Shown here: piece after piece, positions 1 to 10,341 of the stretch
Layout of the letters: every line of letters starts with the position of its first letter
Position numbering within the stretch: the stretch's first letter is position 1
Assembly (NCBI GenBank): GCA_910588075.1
Contig: CAJUOS010000004.1
Coordinates: 25,958-89,957, forward strand
DNA length: 64,000 nucleotides
Direction of reading: 5' to 3'
Source of the DNA: an uncultured Erysipelotrichaceae bacterium
GTDB lineage: Bacteria > Bacillota_I > Bacilli_A > Erysipelotrichales > Coprobacillaceae
Program-made: the position numbers and the translations under genes
The notes under the pieces: generated by a model
Seen by the model: only the letters and a program-made list of their open reading frames with translations
Databases searched by the model: none
Told to the model about the DNA's origin: nothing

Positions 1-526
1 CTTGTTTTTCTAATGACTTTTGAAACTGATATTTTTGATAGTATATATGGCATTCGACTTGATTCACTGCAGGAATAATATGACATTGTTTTATAAATTT
101 TATCAACCTTTTTTCATCATAATTTGATACTCCAATAGCTTTAACTTTTCCATTATGATAAGCTTCTTCTAAAGCATGATACATTTCTTCCTCTTGTTGA
201 TATGGTTCATGTAATAAAAGCAAATCAATATAATCTGTTTGTAAATTCTTTAAAGATTCTTCAATTGCCTTCTTTACTTTTTGATAACTGTTACTTTTCC
301 CATATATTTTTGTTGTAATAAATAATTCATCTCTTAAAATGCCACTTTTGATAATTCCCTTGCCTACTTCCTTTTCATTATCATACATTTGTGCTGTATC
401 AATAAGTCTATATCCATTTTCAATAGCAATACATACTGTATTAATACATTCTTTCCCTCTTAAGTCCCAAGTTCCAAGTCCAAGAAGTGGCATTTGAATC
501 CCATTATTTAATGTCAAATATTTCAT
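1..526 (-). CDS. aldo/keto reductase, C-terminus cut by window edge
   Basis: The first 175 codons of an aldo/keto reductase are present; the rest lies off the left edge. The AKR catalytic tetrad is visible: Asp and Tyr in LIDTAQMYDNEKEVG, Lys in FITTKIYG and His in LLLLHEP. The family uses NADPH to reduce aldehydes and ketones in the cytoplasm. The ATG at 526 follows an AGAGGT ribosome binding site. It lies 12 bp downstream of a second, unrelated-length aldo/keto reductase on the same strand, so the two and the FMN protein above them probably form one operon. The exact substrate cannot be read from sequence. Confidence 0.85.
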   Translation of the reverse strand, partial: MKYLTLNNGIQMPLLGLGTWDLRGKECINTVCIAIENGYRLIDTAQMYDNEKEVGKGIIKSGILRDELFITTKIYGKSNSYQKVKKAIEESLKNLQTDYIDLLLLHEPYQQEEEMYHALEEAYHNGKVKAIGVSNYDEKRLIKFIKQCHIIPAVNQVECHIYYQKYQFQKSLEKQ

Positions 527-538
527 AAGTAGACCTCT

Positions 539-1669
539 TTATCCTATTTTTTCAGTAAAATCCTTCATGACTTCTGAAATCTTAATCTGTTGTGGACATA
601 CATTTTCACAACTTCGACATCCTACACATGCCGCTGGTTTTTTATCGTTTGGTAATGCAGATAATGCCATTGGTGCAATAAATCCGCCTTCACTAAAACA
701 ATGTTCATTATATAGCCCTAATAGAGATGGTATATCTAATCCTTTTGGACAATGACTTGTACAATAGCGACATGCTGTACATGGTAAAACCTTTTTTTCT
801 AACATCTTAGAAGAAATGGATAATAAAGTGTTCCACTCTTCTTTATTTAATGATTTATCTTCTTCAAATGTTTTTATATTTTCTTTTAATTGCTCAAAGT
901 TAGACATCCCTGATAAAACTATTGTTACACTCTCAATAGATTGCAGAAAACGAAATGCCCATGCTGGTATTTTTTCATTTGGACGAAGTGAGATAAGTTG
1001 TTTTGAGTAATCCTCTTGCAAGGATGCTAATCTACCTCCTCTTAATGGTTCCATAACCAATACTGGAATATTATATTGATTAAGTAATTCAATTTTAGCT
1101 TTAGCATCTTGGAATAAGTAATCTAAATAATTTAATTGAATTTGACAAAATTCCATTTTATTACCATAAAACTCTAAGAATCGTTTCATTGTAGGTAAAT
1201 CCCCATGAGCAGAAAATCCTAAATGCTTAATTTTTCCATTTTCCTTTTGCTTCCATAAATAATCAAAGATTCCATATCTTTCATCTAAATAAGCATTAAT
1301 ATTCATCTCACATACATTATGAAATAAATAGAAATCAAAATAATCAACTTGGCAATTTTCTAATTGCTTTTCAAAAATTTCTTTAACTTTATTCATATTA
1401 TTTAAATCATAACCTGGAAATTTTGTAGCAAGATAAAAACTATTTCTTGGATAATCCTTTAAAACTTCACCCATAACAACTTCTGATTGACCACCATGAT
1501 ATCCCCATGCTGTATCGTAGTAATTAATTCCTTTTTCCATAGCATAAGCAATCATTTTAGCAGTTGCTTCTTTATCAATATGATGATCATTTCCATCAAT
1601 AATAGGAAGACGCATTGCTCCCATTCCTAATGCAGATAATTTTAAATCTTGAAAATCTTTATAAATCAC
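539..1669 (-). CDS. aldo/keto reductase with C-terminal 4Fe-4S ferredoxin domain
   Basis: This 376-residue protein has an aldo/keto reductase barrel (about residues 1-280) and a C-terminal ferredoxin-like part with two cysteine clusters, CTACRYCTSHCPKG near 300 and CVGCRSCENVCPQQ near 350. Barrel catalytic residues are visible in NYYDTAWGYHGG (Asp, Tyr), LATKFPG (Lys) and FYLFHNV (His). Proteins of this layout are common in anaerobes and probably couple ferredoxin-like electron flow to carbonyl reduction; the natural substrate is unknown. The start is a GTG at 1669 preceded by AGGAGG. It sits 15 bp downstream of an FMN-binding protein gene, which supports a shared redox operon. Confidence 0.88.
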   Translation of the reverse strand: MIYKDFQDLKLSALGMGAMRLPIIDGNDHHIDKEATAKMIAYAMEKGINYYDTAWGYHGGQSEVVMGEVLKDYPRNSFYLATKFPGYDLNNMNKVKEIFEKQLENCQVDYFDFYLFHNVCEMNINAYLDERYGIFDYLWKQKENGKIKHLGFSAHGDLPTMKRFLEFYGNKMEFCQIQLNYLDYLFQDAKAKIELLNQYNIPVLVMEPLRGGRLASLQEDYSKQLISLRPNEKIPAWAFRFLQSIESVTIVLSGMSNFEQLKENIKTFEEDKSLNKEEWNTLLSISSKMLEKKVLPCTACRYCTSHCPKGLDIPSLLGLYNEHCFSEGGFIAPMALSALPNDKKPAACVGCRSCENVCPQQIKISEVMKDFTEKIG

Positions 1670-1684
1670 TTATTTTTCCTCCTT

Positions 1685-2254
1685 CTATTTATTTAATTTT
1701 TTTAATAAATAAACCATATTTTGACCAATATTTTTCATATTTTTAATGCCTTCTTCATCATTAAATACATCACCTAACATTTGTCCATAAACCATATTCC
1801 AATATGTTGAACCTACTAGATACATTTCTTTGTTCAAGAAAAAATGATTTAAAGTTTCAATTGCATGAATTGCCCCACCTCTTCTGCAAGCAACCACACT
1901 TGCTCCAACTTTATGTTTGAACATACCTGGATTCATATCTGATACAACAGACGCTCTATCAATAAAGGCTTTCATATTTGAAGAAACATCAGCACTATAG
2001 ACAGGTGATCCTAAAACAATACCATCTGCTTGAACTATTTTTTCAAATATTTCATTAAATTTGTCTTTATGAAATGAACATTTTTCCTTCCCACTACATG
2101 TAAAACAAGCATGACAAGGTTCTATAAAATCATTTGCTAACTGAATCATTTCTGTCTCAATATCATTATCTTTTAACTCATTTAAAACAGTATTAATAAT
2201 CATAGCTGTGTTTGCATCTTTTCTACTACTTCCATTAATTGCAATAACCTTCAT
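1685..2254 (-). CDS. NADPH-dependent FMN reductase-type flavoprotein
   Basis: This 189-residue protein belongs to the flavodoxin-like NADPH-dependent FMN reductase family. The phosphate-binding loop GSSRKDANTAMII lies at the N-terminus, and GSPVYSADVSSNMKAF near residue 90 is the usual second flavin contact. The stretch CHACFTCSGKEKC (about residues 47-59) resembles the cysteine motif of iron-sulfur flavoproteins, although spacing alone does not prove a cluster. Its ATG follows AAGGAG. It is the first gene of a probable three-gene redox operon with the two aldo/keto reductases downstream. Confidence 0.85.
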   Translation of the reverse strand: MKVIAINGSSRKDANTAMIINTVLNELKDNDIETEMIQLANDFIEPCHACFTCSGKEKCSFHKDKFNEIFEKIVQADGIVLGSPVYSADVSSNMKAFIDRASVVSDMNPGMFKHKVGASVVACRRGGAIHAIETLNHFFLNKEMYLVGSTYWNMVYGQMLGDVFNDEEGIKNMKNIGQNMVYLLKKLNK

Positions 2255-2439
2255 ATCATTCTCCTTTATATAAGATTTAATTATAATAAATTTTTATAAA
2301 TACCATTATCTAAATTAACAAAATAATATTTTGCTATTTCTTTTAGTTACTTTGATGTATTAATATATTAACATAATTTAACATCTGCATATCATTCATA
2401 CTATCGTCTAATGTAATTATATATCTTCTATTTGACTAT

Positions 2440-2669
2440 CATCATATTTAATGACCTTTTTTAAGCTATAAAAGTTATCTTTTGAACATCAATGTTATCC
2501 ATATGAAAAGACTTGTCTTTTTTTGCTGAAATTGTCATTATTCTTGTGTATAGAAATACTTTATGACCATTTTCTCTAAGTATGGATAAATAATTTTATT
2601 TTTATCAGTAATTATTTAACTCTTTCCAATTAATTTTCCATCAATATCAAAAAATATAATTGCTCTCAT
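2440..2669 (-). pseudogene. decayed Cof-type HAD hydrolase
   Basis: No open frame survives, but the minus strand retains recognisable pieces of a Cof/YbxI-like HAD phosphatase in different frames: the start MRAIIFFDIDGKLIGK (motif I, DxDG) from 2669, then LRENGHKVFLYTR near 2560-2590, then FHMDNIDVQKITFI near 2470-2510. A TAA follows shortly after motif I. The 460-bp gap between the FMN protein and the GH1 gene is otherwise without genes. The pieces appear in the order expected of the family, so this is a decayed gene and not chance similarity. Confidence 0.55.
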
Positions 2670-2714
2670 CTCTCATTTCTTTTTATATAAATTTCTCTAT
2701 ATATAGTTTTTTAA

Positions 2715-4256
<1,542 letters not shown>

Positions 4257-4266
4257 CTATTACAAC

Positions 4267-4324
4267 TTGAATTTTGATTTCAATTATTTTATAAGATTCT
4301 ATATAAAAACTGGAATTTGATTCC
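4267..4324. promoter_or_regulatory. two palindromes between GH1 gene and RpiR gene
   Basis: Two short interrupted palindromes lie in the 170-bp divergent intergenic region: TTGAA-N7-TTCAA at 4267-4283 and GGAAT-TTG-ATTCC at 4312-4324, about 45 bp apart. RpiR-family repressors commonly bind inverted repeats of this kind next to their own gene, so these are candidate operators. Binding is inferred; only the repeats are seen. Confidence 0.4.
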
Positions 4325-4360
4325 TTCTCAATATATAATGAAAAATGGAGTGATAAAAAT

Positions 4361-5218
4361 ATGATTTTATTAAATAAATTAAAAAACAAAGAATTATTAT
4401 CAAGTAATGAGATATTGGTTGCTAATTTCTTGATCAATTATGAAGGAAATATTTTACAATTAAAAGCTTCAGATATTGCCAAAGAAACTTTTACATCTGC
4501 TTCAACAACAATCAGATTAGCTAAAAAACTAGGATATGATGGATGGATTTCTTTAAGAGAAGCTATATACACTGAAAAAAATTATTTAAACAATAGTCAT
4601 AAAGATATTAATCCTAACTTTCCATTTTCTTATAAAGACTCTATACAAAAAATATCTAGTTTAATTGAACAATTAGAAAGTCAGACAATTCATGAAACTT
4701 CCCAACTTATTCAACATGATGAATTATCTAAGTGTATAACATATTTATCACAAGCAAATACAATCTATATATTTGCTATGGCAAATACAGCAACTATTAC
4801 TTTTGATTTTCAATATAAAATGCGTTTTCTCTTTAAGAAAGTTGAAATTATTAATAATAGAGATGATTTCAGTTTTATATTTCAACTTTTAAAAGAAAGT
4901 GATTGCTGTATATTCATTTCATACTCTGGAAATACTTTTGAGGTACTAGATTATTCTTCAATAATTAAAAATTGTTGTTGCCAAACAATTTCAATAACAA
5001 GTTATCAGGAGAACATACTTGTGAATTGTACAGATGCTCATTTATATATTCCAAAAAAAGAAGAAAACTACGCTAAAATAGGGCATTTTTCTTCTAATAC
5101 ATCTATTCATTATCTATTAGATACACTATATGCTTGTACATTTAGTAAAAATTATGAAAAAAATATTCAAAAAAGAAAAATCTATATTAAACACACTGAT
5201 AAAAGAGATGAATTATAA
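4361..5218 (+). CDS. RpiR/MurR family transcriptional regulator
   Basis: This 285-residue regulator has an N-terminal RpiR helix-turn-helix (about residues 1-75; ASDIAKETFTSASTTIRLAKKLGY is the recognition part) and a SIS sugar-phosphate isomerase-like domain (about 110-250; the phosphate-binding part is CCIFISYSGNTFEVLDY). RpiR proteins sense phosphosugars through the SIS domain and mostly repress sugar-catabolic genes. It is transcribed away from the GH1 phospho-beta-glucosidase gene, which is its most likely target. The ATG follows GGAGTG. The effector is not evident. Confidence 0.88.
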   Translation: MILLNKLKNKELLSSNEILVANFLINYEGNILQLKASDIAKETFTSASTTIRLAKKLGYDGWISLREAIYTEKNYLNNSHKDINPNFPFSYKDSIQKISSLIEQLESQTIHETSQLIQHDELSKCITYLSQANTIYIFAMANTATITFDFQYKMRFLFKKVEIINNRDDFSFIFQLLKESDCCIFISYSGNTFEVLDYSSIIKNCCCQTISITSYQENILVNCTDAHLYIPKKEENYAKIGHFSSNTSIHYLLDTLYACTFSKNYEKNIQKRKIYIKHTDKRDEL

Positions 5219-5276
5219 AAATAGAAGCTCTTTAAAACTGAAATTAGATATAAATTTAAACATTAATACAAAAAAA

Positions 5277-5310
5277 GATATTACTCATATAAATGAATAA
5301 TACCTTTTTA
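5277..5310. terminator. bidirectional terminator between convergent genes
   Basis: A 12-bp stem with G-T wobbles (GATATTACTCAT paired with ATGAATAATACC, loop ATAA) is flanked by an A-run on the left and a T-run on the right. It can serve both the RpiR gene and the convergent adenine deaminase gene. Confidence 0.7.
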
Positions 5311-5324
5311 TTTTATATTTATAA

Positions 5325-7091
5325 TTAATCAAATAATGGAATTAATTTTTTATTATTCACATCAACTAATCCTAAATCACTCATTTTAGCATTTGGAACA
5401 ACTGGTAATGCTAAAGTAACAATACGAAGTAAAGGATTTTCAAGTTGAGTTAATCCTAATTGACGATTAGCTTGTTTCATTAAGTTCGCATCTTTAGCCA
5501 ATTCTTCAGCTGGTTTTAATGATAATAAACCAGCAACTGGAAGTTCTAATGTATGAATAATCTTTCCATCTTCAACTGCACACATTCCTCCACCAACACG
5601 TTTCAATTCATTAGCAGCCATTAAAGCATTTTCTGCATAATCATAAACTATTGTTAAATTGTGAGAATCATGTGAAACAGTAGAAGCTAAAGCGCCATGT
5701 GTAGTTCCAAAACCACGAACAACATGCACAGCAATATTGTCATTATTTTGATAACGATTCACAACAGCAACGAATTTTAAATCAGGATCATTTAATACAA
5801 TCTTACCATCTACAACATCCAATTCTACTGATGCTACATCACTAAGTGAATTAATTGGATCTTCAAACTCCATAATATTTGCTTTCACTTTCCCATTTTC
5901 AATAGGAGCTTTAATTGTAAAGTCATCAACAGTTAATGGTTTAATAGATACTGAATTTCTTCTTTCTAATTCAAAACTATGGTCTTTAATTTCTACACAA
6001 AGTTTACCATTTTCAGCAACTTTTTGACCACCATAGAAAACAACACTAGGTGTCATTTCTTCTAAATCATTTAATAAAATCATATCTGCTGCATATCCAG
6101 GAGCAATCGCACCTAAATTCTTTAAACCAACTTCTCTAGCTGTATTGTATGTAGCACTACGAATAGCATCAATTGGATTCATTCCATTTTGAATAGCAAT
6201 ACGAACAACATCATTCATATGTCCATGTACTAAAATATCTTCTGATTCACGATCATCTGTACATAAACATAAATGATCTAAATAACGACTATCCTTTACT
6301 GCATTCCAAACAGCAGGAATATTTTTACACATACTTGAATCACGCATATCTAAGAACATACCATTACGATATTTTTCATAGGCTTCATTTGTATCACGGC
6401 TTTCATGACAAGTATTTGGTCCACCACATAAATATGCACTTAACATTCTACCACTTAAAAATGGTGCATGTCCTTGTAAATATAATCCTTTCTTTTCAGC
6501 AACATCAAGAATATCCATCATACGATCTTCTCCATGAATAACTGCTAAAAAGTCCATAACTTCTGCAAGTCCAAGAACTCTTGGAAGTTTTGTTAATTCT
6601 TCAATTTCTTTTGCTAAGAAATCAGCTCCTGCATTTTCAAGACCAGGAACAGCTGGAACACATGAAGGAATATCAATACATTGACGCATTGGTAAGTCAT
6701 CAGCATCATCATGCATATATTTAACGCCTTCAACACCCCAAACATTTCCAATTTCATGAGGATCTGTAATAACTGTTGTTGTTCCCCAAGGAATAACAGC
6801 TTTTGCAAAATTACGAGGAACCATCATAGAACTTTCAATATGTTCATGAGAATCAATTAATCCTGGAATAAGATACATTCCTTTTGCATCTACCACTTCA
6901 TCTGCTTTAATTGTTTCTTCATCATTTAATTCAATATGAGCAATAAAACCATCTTTAACATAAACAGTTCCATGATCAATATTTCCATTAAACATATTTA
7001 CAATCTTAGCATTCGTAATAGCTAAATCACTATTAATCTCTCCTAAAGCAGCCTTTAACAATACTTTTTTATCTTTACATTTAATTTTCAT
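5325..7091 (-). CDS. ade: adenine deaminase
   Basis: This 588-residue protein matches the bacterial adenine deaminase family of the amidohydrolase superfamily, which converts adenine to hypoxanthine and ammonia in purine salvage. The N-terminal metal-binding motif is LIDSHEHIES (HxH), followed by VITDPHEIGNVWG, GHAPFLSGR and the late CTDDRESEDIL aspartate. The C-terminal SHDSHNLTIV block is typical of this family. Length is normal. The start ATG follows AAAGGAGAC. It lies 12 bp downstream of a purine permease gene, forming a two-gene adenine uptake and deamination operon. Confidence 0.93.
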   Translation of the reverse strand: MKIKCKDKKVLLKAALGEINSDLAITNAKIVNMFNGNIDHGTVYVKDGFIAHIELNDEETIKADEVVDAKGMYLIPGLIDSHEHIESSMMVPRNFAKAVIPWGTTTVITDPHEIGNVWGVEGVKYMHDDADDLPMRQCIDIPSCVPAVPGLENAGADFLAKEIEELTKLPRVLGLAEVMDFLAVIHGEDRMMDILDVAEKKGLYLQGHAPFLSGRMLSAYLCGGPNTCHESRDTNEAYEKYRNGMFLDMRDSSMCKNIPAVWNAVKDSRYLDHLCLCTDDRESEDILVHGHMNDVVRIAIQNGMNPIDAIRSATYNTAREVGLKNLGAIAPGYAADMILLNDLEEMTPSVVFYGGQKVAENGKLCVEIKDHSFELERRNSVSIKPLTVDDFTIKAPIENGKVKANIMEFEDPINSLSDVASVELDVVDGKIVLNDPDLKFVAVVNRYQNNDNIAVHVVRGFGTTHGALASTVSHDSHNLTIVYDYAENALMAANELKRVGGGMCAVEDGKIIHTLELPVAGLLSLKPAEELAKDANLMKQANRQLGLTQLENPLLRIVTLALPVVPNAKMSDLGLVDVNNKKLIPLFD

Positions 7092-7103
7092 ATATGTCTC
7101 CTT

Positions 7104-8432
7104 TTATCCATAAATAAAATATAAAATAAGAGGAATAGCAAGAATATACATACCAATATGTATTTCACTAAATTTACCTGTAATCACTTTAATAAATAAA
7201 TGAGCTATAATACCAGCTGCTATACCTGCAGCAATACTTCCCATAAAAGTTCCAAACATAATCATAACAAATGGTCCAAAACTTTCTGTAAAATCACTAA
7301 AATCAATATCCTTAAATCCACTAATCATTAAGAATCCTACAAAGATTAATGCTGGTCCAGTTGCACAATCTGGAATAATTAATACAAGTGGTGCAAAGAA
7401 CATCATAATAATAAACATAATTCCTGTAACAACAGAAGCAAAACCACTACGTCCACCAGCTTCTACACCAGAAGTTGATTCTACATAAGTTGTAATTGTT
7501 GTACATCCACAAATAGCACCAACACAAGTTCCAATAGCATCTACTAAGAATGGTTTTTCAATTCCTGGAAGATTTCCATCTTCATCTAACATATTTGCTT
7601 TTGAGGCAACTCCCAATACAGTTCCTAATGTAGAGAAGAAATCACCAAAGAAAGCAATAAACATTAAGACAACCCCTTCGGCAGTCCAAATTGTAGAAAA
7701 ATTGATATTTCCAATAACATTTGTTACAGCTGAGAAAGAAGGAACATCAAAAATTGTATCAGGTAAACTTGTAATTCCTAAAGGAATACAAATTAATGTT
7801 GTTGCAACAATACCAATCAACATAGCCCCTTTAACTTTATATGCAGTTAATGTCGCAATTAAAAGTAATCCAAATAATGAAACCAAAACAGTAGGTTGAG
7901 TGAAATCACCCATTGCTAATCCAGCAGAAAAATCACAAATACCTGTACTTTTTAATCCTAAATAAGCAATAAAGAATCCAATACAACTACTAATAGCTGT
8001 TTTGATATTTTTTGGAATCATACGCACAATTAAATCACGAATACCAAAAACTGATAAAGCCACAAAAATAATTCCTGTTACTAAAGTCATACCTACAATT
8101 TCCCCAAAAGAAATACTTCCACTTTGTAACATACCACCAAACATAAAATTACTTCCCATACCACAAGAAAGTGCGAATGGTAAGTTAGCATAGAATGCCA
8201 TAAATAATGTAATGATTCCTGACACTAAAGCAGTTGTAATCAATACAGCTTCTTTTGTAATCAAAACACCATTAACATCAATCAATTCAGGCACACCAAA
8301 ACCTACAATTGCATTAGGTTGTAATACCAAAACATATGCCATAGTCATAAATGTAGTTAATCCAGCAATAAGTTCAGTATTAAATGTTGTTCCACGTTCT
8401 TGAAACTTAAATAATTTTGAAATTTTTTCCAT
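7104..8432 (-). CDS. NCS2 family purine permease (AzgA-type)
   Basis: This membrane protein of about 442 residues has 12 or more hydrophobic segments and the opening RGTTFNTELIAGLTTFMTMAYVL typical of AzgA/PbuG/PbuO adenine-guanine-hypoxanthine permeases in its variant form; GCTTITTYVESTSGVEAGGR is the conserved substrate-site loop. Linkage to adenine deaminase suggests adenine or hypoxanthine as substrate. I chose ATG 8432 with AAGGA about 9 bases upstream; a GTG at 8450 preceded by AGGGAG is a possible alternative adding six residues. No purine riboswitch could be recognised in the leader. Confidence 0.9.
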   Translation of the reverse strand: MEKISKLFKFQERGTTFNTELIAGLTTFMTMAYVLVLQPNAIVGFGVPELIDVNGVLITKEAVLITTALVSGIITLFMAFYANLPFALSCGMGSNFMFGGMLQSGSISFGEIVGMTLVTGIIFVALSVFGIRDLIVRMIPKNIKTAISSCIGFFIAYLGLKSTGICDFSAGLAMGDFTQPTVLVSLFGLLLIATLTAYKVKGAMLIGIVATTLICIPLGITSLPDTIFDVPSFSAVTNVIGNINFSTIWTAEGVVLMFIAFFGDFFSTLGTVLGVASKANMLDEDGNLPGIEKPFLVDAIGTCVGAICGCTTITTYVESTSGVEAGGRSGFASVVTGIMFIIMMFFAPLVLIIPDCATGPALIFVGFLMISGFKDIDFSDFTESFGPFVMIMFGTFMGSIAAGIAAGIIAHLFIKVITGKFSEIHIGMYILAIPLILYFIYG

Positions 8433-8458
8433 TTTCCTTTTCCTTTCCACTTTTCTCC

Positions 8459-8507
8459 CTTAAGACCTTATAAATAAAATCACTTAAGACTCTGCCATTA
8501 TATTATA
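8459..8507 (-). promoter_or_regulatory. promoter region of purine operon with direct CTTAAGAC repeats
   Basis: Upstream of the permease are two copies of CTTAAGAC (8459-8466 and 8483-8490), spaced 24 bp start to start, just downstream of a TATAAT-like hexamer on the minus strand (8497-8502). The repeats lie where a repressor or an RNA signal would act. The rest of the 400-bp gap up to 8838 holds AT-rich DNA and the promoter of the divergent gene; no gene is seen there. Confidence 0.3.
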
Positions 8508-8838
8508 AATATAACTAAATTTCTAGTATCTTCTATAAAATAAGACATAAAACCACTTTTTATTTTTTTAATATTAATCAAAAATCTTTTTATCTTAACA
8601 TTTTTTGCTAAAATATTTCTATTTTTCTTGAAATCATCTATTATTTTTTGATATTCCTTTTATAAAAATAAGTTTCCAATTAAGAAAATTTCTTCTTTTT
8701 TTATCATACTATGCTAACATAAAAATATATACAAATTAAAAACATAGTAATTATGAATAATCTTTATTATATATAATTAATAAATTTCTTCAAAAATACA
8801 CCCTTCCATTTTATAATAATAGATAAGGAGTGATAGGT

Positions 8839-10245
8839 ATGGATGAATTTTTAAGAGATATAAGTGTCTCTGTTTTTAAAGAATGGATACTTTTTCAAAA
8901 ATATAATGAATATCAAATTAATTTTAATCAAGAAGATCCAGATAAAATTTATATAACTACTGAATATGGAAATGGAACAATTATTTTTAATGACTATAAT
9001 ATTATAGAATTTCAAGTTATTAATACATTAAATAATGAAACTGAATTTTATCTACATTTTCAAATGAAAACAATGAAACATGCTTTAGAATTATTTTATG
9101 AAATGTTAGATTGTTTAAAAAAATTAGTACATAGACCTATTACTAAAATTTTATTAAGTTGTAGTGGAGGTTTAACAACTTCCTTCTTTGCTTCTAAGAT
9201 GAATGATGCAGCTCGTTTATTATTCTTAAATTATCATGTTGAAGCCATTGGATATAACCAATTATTTGATGTTGGAAATGATTATGACATTATCATGTTA
9301 GCACCCCAAATATCTTTTATGCATGCTAAAGTGCAAGAAATTTTATCAAATCAAATTGTTATTAATATCCCACCACAAGTGTTTGCTAAATATGATGTAG
9401 GAAAAATGATAGCTATTATGAAAGAAGCTTTTGATAATAAAAAAAATGATTCACTATCTCAAATAAAAACCAAACCATTAACTATTCATTCTCATATACA
9501 TTGTACTTCTAAAGTCTTGAGTTTATCAATTATTAGAAATAGTAATCGAATTCATATTGCTTATCGTCTTTATGGACCACATAATCATATTATTATAGAT
9601 AAAGAAATTATTAAAAATAAATTGGTATTACAAGATATTTGTGATGTCATTGATACAATTCTTGTCCAACATCCTGATACCAAAAAGATTGGTATTTCAT
9701 TACCTGGTATTATTACTGATAATCTTATTACGTCTTTATCTATTCCAGGATTAGATGAAGTCAGCATTGATTACTTAAAACAAAAATATATACAAAAAAT
9801 GATTTTTACAAATGATGTGAATGCAGTTGCTGTTGGTTACTATGCCTCACAAAAAGAATATCAGTCTCTTTCAGTTTTATTTCAACCAACAAGTTTTTTT
9901 GGTGGTGCTGGAACAATTATTAATGGTCAATTAATTTGTGGACCATCAAATTTAGCTGGTGAAGTACAATATTTACCACTTAATTTATCTGATAAAGTTT
10001 TCCAATTAAATAAAACTCCTGAGGGAACATTGGAACTTGTATCTAAAATTATGATTTCTATTATAAGTATTATTAATCCTGAAGCTATTATTTTATTTTC
10101 TTCTCTGATTCCTCAAACTGATGAATTAAAAGAAGAATTGACAAAATATATTCCCCAAGAATATATACCTCATATTATTAAAATCGATAATCTGAATGAA
10201 TATAGTTTATTGGGTAGTATGATTCTTTGTGCACAAAGTTCATAA
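8839..10245 (+). CDS. PTS EIIB (lactose/cellobiose-type)-ROK kinase fusion protein
   Basis: This 468-residue protein has three parts. Residues 1-100 are an unrecognised alpha/beta region. Residues about 101-200 read as a lactose/cellobiose EIIB domain: KILLSCSGGLTTSFFASKM contains the phosphorylatable Cys (108), and YDIIMLAPQISFMHAKVQEI is the conserved second half. Residues about 210-468 read as a ROK domain with KKIGISLPGII, the catalytic-type FTNDVNAVAVGYY and GGAGTIINGQLICGPSNLAGE. The ROK zinc motif is missing. Possible roles are a sugar kinase or a sensor whose activity depends on PTS phosphorylation; both are inferences. ATG 8839 follows AAGGAG with 8-bp spacing, so I prefer it to the GTG at 8830. 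Confidence 0.75.
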   Translation: MDEFLRDISVSVFKEWILFQKYNEYQINFNQEDPDKIYITTEYGNGTIIFNDYNIIEFQVINTLNNETEFYLHFQMKTMKHALELFYEMLDCLKKLVHRPITKILLSCSGGLTTSFFASKMNDAARLLFLNYHVEAIGYNQLFDVGNDYDIIMLAPQISFMHAKVQEILSNQIVINIPPQVFAKYDVGKMIAIMKEAFDNKKNDSLSQIKTKPLTIHSHIHCTSKVLSLSIIRNSNRIHIAYRLYGPHNHIIIDKEIIKNKLVLQDICDVIDTILVQHPDTKKIGISLPGIITDNLITSLSIPGLDEVSIDYLKQKYIQKMIFTNDVNAVAVGYYASQKEYQSLSVLFQPTSFFGGAGTIINGQLICGPSNLAGEVQYLPLNLSDKVFQLNKTPEGTLELVSKIMISIISIINPEAIILFSSLIPQTDELKEELTKYIPQEYIPHIIKIDNLNEYSLLGSMILCAQSS

Positions 10246-10269
10246 ACTTTATAAATTTTCAACATTTCA

Positions 10270-10298
10270 TGGAAACCGCTTTCAAAAAATGGTATAAT
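10270..10298 (+). promoter_or_regulatory. cre-like site overlapping promoter of BrxF-like gene
   Basis: TGGAAACCGCTTTCA (10270-10284) is close to the catabolite-responsive element bound by CcpA; read on the other strand it is TGAAAGCGGTTTCCA. It ends 8 bp upstream of a perfect TATAAT (10293-10298), so it covers the -35 position. CcpA binding there would be expected to repress the gene at 10342. Confidence 0.5.
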
Positions 10299-10341
10299 AA
10301 CCATAACAAGAAAACATTATATAGAAAAGGAGACGATACCC

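Noticed and set aside
8433-8838. Purine riboswitch upstream of the adenine operon
   Set aside because: I looked for the conserved purine aptamer core on the minus strand and did not see it.
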